22,037 bases of DNA, taken from a virus. This document shows positions 1 through 6,506 of the stretch, one piece after another; within the stretch, counting starts at the first letter, position 1; each line of letters starts with the position of its first letter. The notes under the pieces were generated by a model that saw only the letters and a program-made list of their open reading frames with translations, did no database searches and was not told the DNA's origin. Made by a program: the position numbers and the translations under genes. The stretch lies in the IMG/VR virus record IMGVR_UViG_3300030110_004413, positions 4,548 to 26,584 of that record. The stretch is one strand, 5' to 3'.

Positions 1-702
1 AACGGAAACGAATTAATTAATTTTACTGCAACAGGATCAGCTGTTAATGAAATTACTATAGCTAACGCAGCTACAGGAGTTACTGGACCAGTTATTTCAG
101 CAACAGGTGAAACTAATGTTGGTATTAATGTTAACCCTAAAGGATCAGGAGTTTTTAACTCTGGAGGATCAGCGGTTAAAATTGCAGGAAAAGAAACTAT
201 GTGGGTACCAGCTACAGCTATGTATCCAACAACAACTAACCCAGCAACAGCTAATCAAGTTGAAACAACAGCATTAAGACCAGATCTGAAGGTTATGGAT
301 TTTGCAGATTCTGCAGATGACTTTGCACAATTTTCAGTGGCAATGCCTAAATCATGGAATTTAGGAACAATTACTTACCAAGTTTTTTGGACTCCAAGTA
401 CTACTAATACAGGTGACTGTATTTTTGGTTTACAAGGCGTTGCATGTGGTGATAATGATACAATAGATGTTGCTTTTGGAACAGCTATAACTGTGACAGA
501 CACAGGACTGGGAACCGTTGAAGATCAACAAGTTTCAGCAGAAAGTTCTGCAGTTACAATTGCAGGTTCTCCTGCAGACGATCAACAAACTTACTTTCAA
601 TTATACAGAGATGCAGACGCAGGGGGAGATACTTTTACTGGAGTTGCAAGAGTTCTAGGTGTTAAAATATTCTTTACTACTGACGCTGCTAACGACGCAT
701 AA
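1..702 (+). CDS. Tail fibre / tail-associated protein, C-terminal part (5' end outside window)
   Basis: The reading frame is open from base 1, so this is the C-terminal 233 residues of a longer protein. The first methionine in the window (base 199) lies inside it and is not the start. The N-terminal 60 or so residues are rich in Ala, Gly, Thr, Asn and Val, with a short-strand pattern (VISATGETNVGINVNPKGSG) that I know from repeated beta-rich marine phage tail fibres. The last 170 residues (from MWVPATAMYPTTTNP) look like a compact beta domain that would form the distal tip. It is followed after 11 bases by the glycine-rich adhesin gene, which fits a host-recognition module. The assignment to a fibre is by composition, repeat style and context; the attachment end is not visible, so the exact virion position is unknown. 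Confidence 0.65.
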   Translation, partial: NGNELINFTATGSAVNEITIANAATGVTGPVISATGETNVGINVNPKGSGVFNSGGSAVKIAGKETMWVPATAMYPTTTNPATANQVETTALRPDLKVMDFADSADDFAQFSVAMPKSWNLGTITYQVFWTPSTTNTGDCIFGLQGVACGDNDTIDVAFGTAITVTDTGLGTVEDQQVSAESSAVTIAGSPADDQQTYFQLYRDADAGGDTFTGVARVLGVKIFFTTDAANDA

Positions 703-713
703 GGAGCATAGGT

Positions 714-1625
714 ATGAGAAAAATAGGCACACCTTTAACTGTCGAAGGTAAAGGACAAAAAAATACACAATCAAAAAGAGCTAAAGGTTTCGGTTATCAA
801 GTCTTAGGATTTGGTGCTGGAGGAGGTGCAGCACCTGTTGAAGTAGAATATTTAGTTGTCGCCGGTGGTGGCAGTGGAGGAAAAGATCTTTCAGGCGGCG
901 GTGGAGCAGGAGGCTTTAGACTTTCTTATGGGAATACTCCTTTATCTTCTGGAGAACCTATTGAAATGGCAGCAGGAACTAGTTACAATATAGTAATTGG
1001 TTCAGGTGGTGGAGCAGGATCATCAGCAGCTTCTGGACAAGATTCAACAGTACAAACAGATTCAGGAAGTTTTGAAGCTACAGGAGGCGGCCGTGGAAAT
1101 GGCGGTCAAACAGGCGGAGGATTAAGTGGAGGCTCAGCCGGTGCAGGAAATACTCAAGGAAACGCAGGGGGATATACTCCACCTGAAGGAAACGGCGGTG
1201 GTGATGGCCAAGGTTCTGGCGGAGGCGCTGGTGGACCCGGTGGATCTCCATCTGGTGCAACTGGTGGTGCGGGAGCACCTAATGCATCTATTGATACCGC
1301 TAATACAACTTACGCTGGTGGCGGTGGCGGTGGTGGTTATACTACTGGTGGCGGCGGATCAGGTGGTACTGGTGGCGGCGGTAATGGTGGTAATAGACCA
1401 GGCGGCTCAGGTAACCCAGGACAAGCTTCAACAGGAGGCGGCGGCGGAGGCGGCGGCGCTGATGGCGGAGGCCCAGGCGGCGGAGGCGGAACTGGAAGAA
1501 TGAATTTCAGAGCACCTTCAGCTATTACATTCACAGTAGCTCCAGGAACAAACACCACGGGTACAGCTCCTAATGGAGACAAATTAGCTGAATTTACAGT
1601 TTCAGGAACAATACAAGTAGATTAA
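714..1625 (+). CDS. Glycine-rich phage adhesin-like protein
   Basis: A 303-residue protein. After a basic head (residues 1-40) comes the hallmark VEYLVVAGGGSGG (44-56), the opening of the glycine-rich domain found in many phage tail-tip proteins. Residues 97-261 are dominated by Gly runs separated by short loops, and 262-303 form a non-glycine beta-like end (MNFRAPSAITFTVAPG). Known relative by design, not by alignment: the Salmonella phage S16 Gp38 adhesin, where packed polyglycine II helices present receptor-binding loops. The start is set by an AAGGAG ribosome binding site at 701-706, seven bases before the ATG and overlapping the preceding stop. Long GGC/GGT runs stand out in an AT-rich genome. 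Open frames on the other strand and in another frame here are low-complexity shadows. Role as tail-tip host-recognition protein is inference. Confidence 0.7.
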   Translation: MRKIGTPLTVEGKGQKNTQSKRAKGFGYQVLGFGAGGGAAPVEVEYLVVAGGGSGGKDLSGGGGAGGFRLSYGNTPLSSGEPIEMAAGTSYNIVIGSGGGAGSSAASGQDSTVQTDSGSFEATGGGRGNGGQTGGGLSGGSAGAGNTQGNAGGYTPPEGNGGGDGQGSGGGAGGPGGSPSGATGGAGAPNASIDTANTTYAGGGGGGGYTTGGGGSGGTGGGGNGGNRPGGSGNPGQASTGGGGGGGGADGGGPGGGGGTGRMNFRAPSAITFTVAPGTNTTGTAPNGDKLAEFTVSGTIQVD

Positions 1626-1627
1626 TT

Positions 1628-2134
1628 ATGGCAACATTTTGTGAACTAGACGAAAACAACATTGTAATAAGAGCCATCAAAATAGGCGATGACGAAGTAC
1701 CTAATGGAAATGGAGACGTTGCTGGTGAAACTTATTGTAATAAATTCTTGGGTGGAACATGGAAACAAACTTCTTATAATACTCTAGGTGGAATTCATTA
1801 TATTGTTGATGAAGAAACAGGTGTTCAAAGTGTTAATCCAGATCAAACTAAAGCGTTTAGAAAAAATTATGGAGTGCCTGGATTTAAATATGATGCAACT
1901 AAAGATGCTTTTATTGAACCTAAACCATATGAAAGTTGGACTTTAAACGAAACTTCTTGTTTATGGGAAGCACCTGTTGCAAGACCATCTACAATTAATG
2001 TAGATGCTGAAACTGAAGCTTATCCTTTTGAATGGAATGAAGTTAATCAAAGATGGGAAGCACCTGAATTAGGTAGTAATTCAATAAGTTATTATTGGAA
2101 TCCTTCGGATTCTTCTTGGAATTCAATTTCATAG
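1628..2134 (+). CDS. Conserved marine-phage hypothetical protein with repeated Trp motif
   Basis: 168 residues. It matches my memory of a protein type common in marine phages, with an N-terminal ATFCELDENNIVIRAI segment, a central GGTWKQTSYNT (42-52) and an FRKNYGVPGFKYDATKDAF stretch (78-95). The C-terminal third carries a repeated two-Trp unit: W104 to W113, W136 to W143 and W157 to W164, the first two ending in the same WEAP (113-116, 143-146). The start is two bases after the adhesin stop, so the genes are probably translationally coupled. Its place directly after the fibre and adhesin genes suggests a tail-tip, fibre-assembly or carbohydrate-contacting role, but I know of no demonstrated function. 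It is the last gene before the promoter of the oxygenase island. Confidence 0.6.
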   Translation: MATFCELDENNIVIRAIKIGDDEVPNGNGDVAGETYCNKFLGGTWKQTSYNTLGGIHYIVDEETGVQSVNPDQTKAFRKNYGVPGFKYDATKDAFIEPKPYESWTLNETSCLWEAPVARPSTINVDAETEAYPFEWNEVNQRWEAPELGSNSISYYWNPSDSSWNSIS

Positions 2135-2136
2135 TA

Positions 2137-2165
2137 TTGACTATATAATATTATTTTAATATAAC
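2137..2165 (+). promoter_or_regulatory. Sigma70-like promoter of the oxygenase island
   Basis: TTGACT (2137-2142) and TATAAC (2160-2165) are separated by exactly 17 bases; each box matches the consensus in five of six positions. It starts two bases after the stop at 2134, in one of the few real gaps of the window. Transcription would begin near 2172, giving a leader of about 14 bases that keeps the GAAAGG ribosome binding site (2173-2178) of the first oxygenase. Seen in sequence; activity is inferred. Confidence 0.6.
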
Positions 2166-2183
2166 CTTATTTGAAAGGTTATA
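2160..2183. repeat. Inverted repeat overlapping the -10 box and the ribosome binding site
   Basis: TATAACCTT (2160-2168) and AAGGTTATA (2175-2183) are perfect 9-base inverted arms around the 6-base loop ATTTGA. The left arm contains the -10 box; the right arm contains the AAGG of the ribosome binding site for the gene starting at 2186. In RNA that reads through from upstream genes, the hairpin would cover the ribosome binding site; RNA started at the local promoter lacks the left arm. It could equally be a repressor operator. No U-run follows, so it is not a standard terminator. Confidence 0.6.
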
Positions 2184-2185
2184 AA

Positions 2186-2755
2186 ATGATACTTAAACAT
2201 CCATATTGGTTTTTTAAAGATGTAATTCCACATCATGTTTGTGATTTAATTGTTAAAGATTGTTTAAATAGAAAAGCTAAAAAAGGTTTAGTTGGTAATC
2301 AATCTAATGACGATTTAAAACATGTTATGTCAACAAGAGATTCTAATATTGTTTTTGTTAATGAACCTTGGATACATAATTTAATTCAACCATATATAAG
2401 AACTGCAAATAAAAACGCTGGGTGGAATTTTCAATTAGGACTTCCAGAGGAAATTCAATTCACAGTTTATAATAAAAATCAATTTTATGATTGGCATTCA
2501 GATTCTTTTCCAGAACCTTTTAAAAATGGTTCTATTAGAAAAATTTCATCAACACTACTATTAAATGATTCATCAGAATTTAAAGGTGGAGAGTTTTGGT
2601 TTAGTATTGAAGAGGACAGGAAAGTATGTGAAGAATTAAATAGTAAAGGAAGTTTAGTTGTATTTCCATCTTTTATAAGACATAAAATTGCACCTATTAC
2701 AAAAGGCACAAGGTATTCTATGGTTACTTGGAATAATGGTGACCCATGGAAATAG
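2186..2755 (+). CDS. 2OG-Fe(II) oxygenase 1 (PiuC/prolyl-hydroxylase-like)
   Basis: 189 residues. Visible 2-oxoglutarate/Fe(II) oxygenase signature: iron ligands H104 and D106 (YDWHSDSF), GGEFWF (134-139) on the central strands, distal iron ligand H166 (PSFIRHKIAP) and R176 (GTRYSMVTW) for the 2-oxoglutarate carboxylate. It ends WNNGDPWK, nearly the same closing motif as the last oxygenase of the array (6968-7519), so these two are paralogues. I chose ATG 2186 because GAAAGG (2173-2178) is seven bases upstream; a TTG at 2171 is in frame but lies at or before the predicted transcript start. The family typically hydroxylates a side chain, coupled to decarboxylation of 2-oxoglutarate to succinate. 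The substrate cannot be read from sequence. Confidence 0.85.
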   Translation: MILKHPYWFFKDVIPHHVCDLIVKDCLNRKAKKGLVGNQSNDDLKHVMSTRDSNIVFVNEPWIHNLIQPYIRTANKNAGWNFQLGLPEEIQFTVYNKNQFYDWHSDSFPEPFKNGSIRKISSTLLLNDSSEFKGGEFWFSIEEDRKVCEELNSKGSLVVFPSFIRHKIAPITKGTRYSMVTWNNGDPWK

Positions 2756-3324
2756 AATTAAGAGATGATCATATAGGTGTATTTAAAAATGCATTACCTG
2801 AAGATTTAATTGATAGTTATATAAATTTTTATAAACAAAACGAAAAACAAGGATTAGTTTATCCAAGAGAATTTGATTTTCACGATGCTGCAGATAATCA
2901 AATTGACCTAATAACAGATACTTTTAATATGAATGTTCCTTATAATAGTAAACCATTCATAGAAGTTTTTTTTAAAAACATATACCCCGTTTATTGTAAA
3001 AAATATTCTATTTTAAACGAGGTACAAAAACACAGTATCTATGATATTAAAATTCAAAAAACTATTCCTGGAGAAGGTTATCATAGTTGGCATATAGAAA
3101 ACTCAAGTTTAGCATTAAGAAATAGATTGATGGCTTTTATGGTGTATTTAAACGATGTAAAAGAAGGAGGAGAAACTGAATTCTTACATCAAAAATGCAG
3201 ATTTAAACCTGAAAGAAATACATTGTTAATATGGCCAGCAAACTATACTCACGTACATAGAGGTAATTCCCCATTATCAAATGATAAATATATTATTACA
3301 GGGTGGATTGAGTATGGTGTTTAA
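2746..3324 (+). CDS. 2OG-Fe(II) oxygenase 2 (prolyl 4-hydroxylase-like, HxE variant)
   Basis: 192 residues, overlapping the previous gene by 10 bases. The double-stranded beta-helix core is clear: YHSWHIENS with H116 and E118, a long helix-to-strand segment MAFMVYLNDVKEGGETEF (129-146), a distal histidine in THVHRG (H171, or H169), and K181 in NDKYIITGW where most family members have Arg. Lysine at this place is known from animal collagen prolyl 4-hydroxylases. The second iron ligand is Glu instead of the usual Asp, which is unusual. The GGETEF element is a strong prolyl 4-hydroxylase type signature. Substrate unknown: peptidyl proline is the simplest guess, but free amino acids or other targets are possible. 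Confidence 0.8.
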   Translation: MEIELRDDHIGVFKNALPEDLIDSYINFYKQNEKQGLVYPREFDFHDAADNQIDLITDTFNMNVPYNSKPFIEVFFKNIYPVYCKKYSILNEVQKHSIYDIKIQKTIPGEGYHSWHIENSSLALRNRLMAFMVYLNDVKEGGETEFLHQKCRFKPERNTLLIWPANYTHVHRGNSPLSNDKYIITGWIEYGV

Positions 3325-3904
3325 AAAACAAAAATATCAAATAATTAGAAATGTTATATCAAAAGAACTAACTGAATTTTGTTATCAATATTTAAAACTA
3401 AGAAGAGATGCATTACATCATATGCTAATAAAAAAACTTATATCAATACATGACACCTCTTTCGGATGTTTTGGTGATTCAATGATTCCTGAATGCTATT
3501 GCATTTATGGTGATCCATGCATGGAAACTTTATTAGTTGCAATGCAAAAAAATATGGAAAAAATTACTGAAGTAAAACTAGTGCCAACATATGCTTATGC
3601 AAGAATATACAAACAAGGTAATTCAATGCGTAAACATAAAGATAGATTAAGTTGTGAAATATCTACTACAATGAATCTTGGAGGAACACTTTGGCCAATA
3701 TATTTAGAAGGTAAAGCGGTCAAACTAAATCCTGGAGATATGTTAGTTTATAAAGGTTGCGAATTAGAGCATTGGAGAGATCAGTTAAAAAAAGGAGAAT
3801 GTGCACAAGTTTTTTTACATTATAATAAAAATACAAAGAAAGCTGTAAAGTTTGATGGCAGAGCTGCATTAGGAGTTCCATCTTATGGAAAAAATTACAG
3901 TTAA
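3314..3904 (+). CDS. 2OG-Fe(II) oxygenase 3 (divergent)
   Basis: 196 residues from ATG 3314. An upstream in-frame ATG at 3281 would lie 44 bases inside the previous gene; I prefer 3314 because it gives an 11-base overlap like the other pairs. The core resembles marine-phage oxygenases: LVPTYAYARIYKQGNSM (89-105), then H108 and D110 in KHKDR, NLGGTLWPIYL (121-131), and H153 in ELEHWRDQL. The basic residue expected about a dozen positions after the distal His is missing: the place holds GECAQVFLHY (Q165), so 2-oxoglutarate binding may differ or be lost. K159-K160 could substitute. The C-terminal 25 residues extend beyond the fold. Family call firm, catalytic competence less so. Confidence 0.72.
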   Translation: MVFKKQKYQIIRNVISKELTEFCYQYLKLRRDALHHMLIKKLISIHDTSFGCFGDSMIPECYCIYGDPCMETLLVAMQKNMEKITEVKLVPTYAYARIYKQGNSMRKHKDRLSCEISTTMNLGGTLWPIYLEGKAVKLNPGDMLVYKGCELEHWRDQLKKGECAQVFLHYNKNTKKAVKFDGRAALGVPSYGKNYS

Positions 3905-4388
3905 AATAGGTAAGTATAGATACAAAGATCATTTTAAATATAAAAATGAATTAATGGATCTTTTTAAAAAAGAGCCTTCATTTATAAATGATATTTATAA
4001 AGTTGATTTTAATAATAGTACAGATTTTGAAAGGCCTTGGATAAAAATGATAAGAAAAAGTTTTGGTAATAGTTTTAAACCGTGGCTAAAACAAATGAAG
4101 TTTGGAAAATTACATATAAAAAATTTGTGGTTTCAACAATATAACAAAGGCAACAAACACGATTGGCATATACATGGTTGTAGTTTTTCTGGTGTTTATT
4201 ATGTTAATTATAATAATAAATGTATTGGTACAGAATTAATTGATCCATATTCAAATAAAATAATAAAACCAAAAGTATCAGAAGGTGATGTAATTATATT
4301 TCCAGCGTTTGTAATTCATAGAGCACCTGCAGAAAAAACAAATGATTTAAAAACAATAATATCTTTTAATTTTGATTGTGAGTTATGA
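3885..4388 (+). CDS. Putative 2OG-Fe(II) oxygenase 4 (HxH type, SGVYYV family)
   Basis: 167 residues. The start at 3885 has AGGAG at 3871-3875, inside the previous gene, which it overlaps by 20 bases. HDWHIHGCSFSGVYYV (92-107) fits the family in which a histidine-rich turn is followed by SGVYYV (Pfam-type 2OG-FeII_Oxy_5, from memory). Here the canonical HxD is HxH (H95, H97). Distal H145 in FVIHRAP follows GDVIIFP (134-140), and K156 sits where the 2-oxoglutarate-binding residue is expected. The overall strand order matches the double-stranded beta helix. HxH could still bind iron, as in cupins, but activity as a 2-oxoglutarate enzyme is not guaranteed. The substrate is unknown. Confidence 0.72.
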   Translation: MEKITVKIGKYRYKDHFKYKNELMDLFKKEPSFINDIYKVDFNNSTDFERPWIKMIRKSFGNSFKPWLKQMKFGKLHIKNLWFQQYNKGNKHDWHIHGCSFSGVYYVNYNNKCIGTELIDPYSNKIIKPKVSEGDVIIFPAFVIHRAPAEKTNDLKTIISFNFDCEL

Positions 4389-4969
4389 TTAAAGTTGTAG
4401 ATAATTTAATATCAAAAAAATACCAAGATAAAATTATTAATACAGTTAATGATAATTATTTTCCATGGTATTTTTATGAAACTGTTTTAAGTGATGAAGA
4501 AATAAAAAGAGCAGGTAATAAAAATATTACCTTAACTCCAGCATTTGTGCATACTTTATTTATTTTACCTAAAGGAATAAATTCTAATTACTATGACTTT
4601 TTTATTAAAATGTTAGACACCTTTAATGTAAAAGAAATTATTAGAATAAGAATTAGAAGAACTTTTAAACAAGAAAATCATAATTTAAAAAAATACAACT
4701 ATCCACACGTAGATATAGATAAACAACAAAACTACAAAAGTTTAGTTTATTATGTTGAAGATTCTGATGGGGACACTGTTTTCTTTGATAAAAAATATAA
4801 ACTAGGTGGTCCTACTTTCATTGATTTAGACTATAAAGAAATAAAAAGAGTGTCTCCCAAAAAAGGAAGAGCAATATATTTTGACGGAGAAATTTATCAC
4901 GCTGGTAATAATCCGGTTAACTCTGACATTAGAACAATAATTAATTTTGATTTTATTACCAATGAGTAA
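4385..4969 (+). CDS. 2OG-Fe(II) oxygenase 5 (marine-phage P4H-like)
   Basis: 194 residues, coupled to the previous gene through an ATGA overlap (start 4385, stop ending 4388). All key residues are present: H108 and D110 in YPHVDIDK, a strand YKSLVYYVEDSDGDTVFF (117-134), distal H172 in EIYHAGNNP, and R183 in SDIRTIINF. N-terminal FPWYFYETVL (26-35) is also echoed in the later gene at 6482 (LPWYYRNEQT), and both end in R-x-I-I/V-I-N type strands, so the two form a paralogue pair within the array. Type known from marine T4-like phages; substrate not established. The DNA here is extremely AT-rich (a hand count of bases 4381-4440 gives 9 G+C of 60). Confidence 0.85.
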   Translation: MIKVVDNLISKKYQDKIINTVNDNYFPWYFYETVLSDEEIKRAGNKNITLTPAFVHTLFILPKGINSNYYDFFIKMLDTFNVKEIIRIRIRRTFKQENHNLKKYNYPHVDIDKQQNYKSLVYYVEDSDGDTVFFDKKYKLGGPTFIDLDYKEIKRVSPKKGRAIYFDGEIYHAGNNPVNSDIRTIINFDFITNE

Positions 4970-5486
4970 CATTGTATTTCATAAAAATGTTTTAGATGAA
5001 AATTTAATAAACCATATAAAAAAATATGTTATAGACAATAAAGCAAGTAAGAAATGGCAAACCAGTATGTTTTGGCCCGAGTTTATTCAAAAGACGTCCA
5101 CGACAGTTTCTGTTTTAAGTTTAGATGATAATAAAAAAATATGTAAAGAATTGAGAAAAATATATAATAAACTTATCCCTGAAACAAAAAAGATGGGCAT
5201 GGAAGTTAATTATTACATATGGCCCCCACTTAGTTATATTCCTTTTCATGATGACAGTCACAAGCAAGTTGCATCTACTATATATTTAAATAAAGATTGG
5301 CATATAGATTGGGGTGGATTATTTTTATATTATGAAGATCAACAAATAAAAACATTTTTTCCCTCTTACAACACTTGCATTATAAATAATAATAAGATAT
5401 CACATGGTACATCCTTAACTACAATGGATGCTGTTAACAGAGAGACTATACAGGTATTTTTTTATGAAAGAAACAATGTTAAGTAA
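4962..5486 (+). CDS. 2OG-Fe(II) oxygenase 6 (Tpa1/prolyl-hydroxylase-like)
   Basis: 174 residues. Start taken at ATG 4962, an 8-base overlap (ATGAGTAA) with the previous stop; an in-frame TTG at 4947 is less likely. Motifs: IPFHDDSH with H96 and D98, a strand with TIYLNKDW (106-113) then DWGGLFLYYED (116-126), distal H148 in ISHGTS, and R160 in VNRETIQVFFYE. The order HDD, DWGG-L-L-Y, and His then Arg is the pattern of peptidyl prolyl hydroxylases related to yeast Tpa1/Ofd1, which act on ribosomal protein S23 (known for yeast). By analogy a protein substrate, possibly in translation, is plausible, but free proline or other substrates are also possible. Confidence 0.83.
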   Translation: MSNIVFHKNVLDENLINHIKKYVIDNKASKKWQTSMFWPEFIQKTSTTVSVLSLDDNKKICKELRKIYNKLIPETKKMGMEVNYYIWPPLSYIPFHDDSHKQVASTIYLNKDWHIDWGGLFLYYEDQQIKTFFPSYNTCIINNNKISHGTSLTTMDAVNRETIQVFFYERNNVK

Positions 5487-6120
5487 TTGGGATAAAGCAA
5501 AACCTATTATCGAAAGTGGCGATAGAGCTGTGCCTTTTGTTGTCCCACCAAAAGCATTTGCATGGTTAAAGAAAGCTGCTAACAAAGCTACTCGCGATGC
5601 TACCAAAACTTTAATTGGTCATATTAAAAAAGAATATCATATAGATAATATTAGTGATGAATTTAAAAAATTTATTTTAATTGATTGTTTATCTAACCCT
5701 CAAATCTTGTACCGCACAAAACAAATAAATATTTTATCACGACCTTGTGAATTTTATATTGATGATCTATGGGTAAACTTTCAAAAAAAACACGAATTTA
5801 ATCCTCCCCATACTCATTCAGGTTTGTATTCATTTGTTATCTTTGTAAAGATTCCATACGATTTAAAAAAAGAAGAAGAATATTTTAGTGACATTAAAGA
5901 AGATCCTGCAAATATTAGATATAACCATACCTCAAAATTTGCATTTTTAAATGCAGATTATAGTGGAGAGATACGTTGTGATCTTTTAAATGTAGATAAA
6001 AGTTTTGAAGGCAAAATGGTAATGTTTTCTGCAAAACAATCACATCAAGTTTTTCCATTTTATACAAGTAATGGTTATCGAATCACAGTATCAGGCAACC
6101 TTAAATTTAAGGTGGCTTAA
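5476..6120 (+). CDS. Putative 2OG-Fe(II) oxygenase 7 (PHTHSG type)
   Basis: 214 residues from ATG 5476; longer forms from ATG 5464 (four residues more) or ATG 5428 are possible. I favour 5476, which overlaps the previous stop by 11 bases with a purine-rich GAAAGAAA upstream, but the start is uncertain. The first 90 residues (LSNWDKAKPIIESGD, then a basic helical region) lie outside the core. The core starts at EFYIDDLWVNFQKK; H112 and H114 in PPHTHSGLYSFVIFV give an HxH in place of HxD, H190 (KQSHQVFPF) is the distal ligand, and R202 (NGYRITVSGN) the carboxylate binder. The SG after HTH links it loosely to the gene at 3885. The last codons contain a 16-base perfect palindrome. Substrate unknown. 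Confidence 0.7.
   Translation: MLSNWDKAKPIIESGDRAVPFVVPPKAFAWLKKAANKATRDATKTLIGHIKKEYHIDNISDEFKKFILIDCLSNPQILYRTKQINILSRPCEFYIDDLWVNFQKKHEFNPPHTHSGLYSFVIFVKIPYDLKKEEEYFSDIKEDPANIRYNHTSKFAFLNADYSGEIRCDLLNVDKSFEGKMVMFSAKQSHQVFPFYTSNGYRITVSGNLKFKVA
6098..6113. repeat. 16-bp perfect palindrome, same ACCTT-N6-AAGGT frame as the island promoter dyad
   Basis: ACCTTAAATTTAAGGT is a perfect palindrome at the very end of the preceding oxygenase gene, 48 bases before the start of the unknown gene at 6162. The dyad at the island promoter (2164-2179) reads ACCTTATTTGAAAGGT: identical five-base arms and identical spacing. A poor TTAAGG (6107-6112) and a good TATGAT (6131-6136) 18 bases apart could form a weak promoter just after it. 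Shared operator use is inference; AT-rich palindromes also occur by chance. Confidence 0.45.
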
Positions 6121-6161
6121 TACAATAATGTATGATACAAAAATGGCTAAAGGATAAAGTA

Positions 6162-6506
6162 ATGAGTGCAATAACATTTGCTAAAAAGCATTTAAATAAC
6201 GCTAGGTTTCCTAGTGAGAAAACGCGTAAAACGCAATTGTGGGACGTGTCTGGTATTTTAAAAAATAGATATAATGAAAGATTTAAATTTGATGTAAGAC
6301 CATTAAAAATTATGTTTGATAATAAAAAAGCTAAAAAGGGGTCTACTAAAACTAAAGCAGATAAAATGGTAGTCGAGACTTTAAGTCAATGGCTAATTGT
6401 AGACATAAAAGAATTACACGAATATATTTTTAAAAATAAAATACAACATGTATATGTTGAACAAATAATAAAGGATCTAGAATGGAACGTAATTATACAG
6501 AAATAA
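6162..6506 (+). CDS. Unknown small basic protein inside the oxygenase array
   Basis: 114 residues from ATG 6162. This start is chosen because AAAGGA (6149-6154) lies seven bases upstream; an in-frame ATG at 6132 has no such site. I do not recognise the protein. It has no HxD...H pattern, no signal peptide and no membrane segment. The N-terminal half is basic (FAKKHLNNARFPSEKTRKTQLWDVSGILKNRY in parts; many K and R), then a KKAKKGSTKTKADK stretch (59-72), and the C-terminal half is predicted helical (ELHEYIFKN, VEQIIKDLEWNV). The charge would suit binding to nucleic acid or to another protein. It is the only non-oxygenase in the ten-gene run, preceded by a 41-base gap and overlapping the next oxygenase by 25 bases, so it is probably co-expressed with it. 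A regulator, a partner or a substrate of the enzymes are all open options. Confidence 0.6.
   Translation: MSAITFAKKHLNNARFPSEKTRKTQLWDVSGILKNRYNERFKFDVRPLKIMFDNKKAKKGSTKTKADKMVVETLSQWLIVDIKELHEYIFKNKIQHVYVEQIIKDLEWNVIIQK

Noticed and set aside
199-702. Separate gene starting at the ATG at base 199
   Set aside because: The frame stays open back to base 1 with fibre-like sequence, and there is no ribosome binding site before base 199.
1078-1582. Open frames on the minus strand and in another plus frame across the glycine-rich gene
   Set aside because: They are Pro-rich, His/Arg-rich or Ala/Val-rich low-complexity readings produced by GGN repeats, without ribosome binding sites; the glycine-rich frame has both a good site and a known domain start.
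714-1625. Diversity-generating retroelement target in the adhesin
   Set aside because: No reverse transcriptase gene and no template repeat are visible in the window; variability here would more simply come from GGN repeats.
2160-2183. Rho-independent terminator after the Trp-motif gene
   Set aside because: The stem has only two G-C pairs and is followed by AAAATG instead of a T-run on the plus strand.
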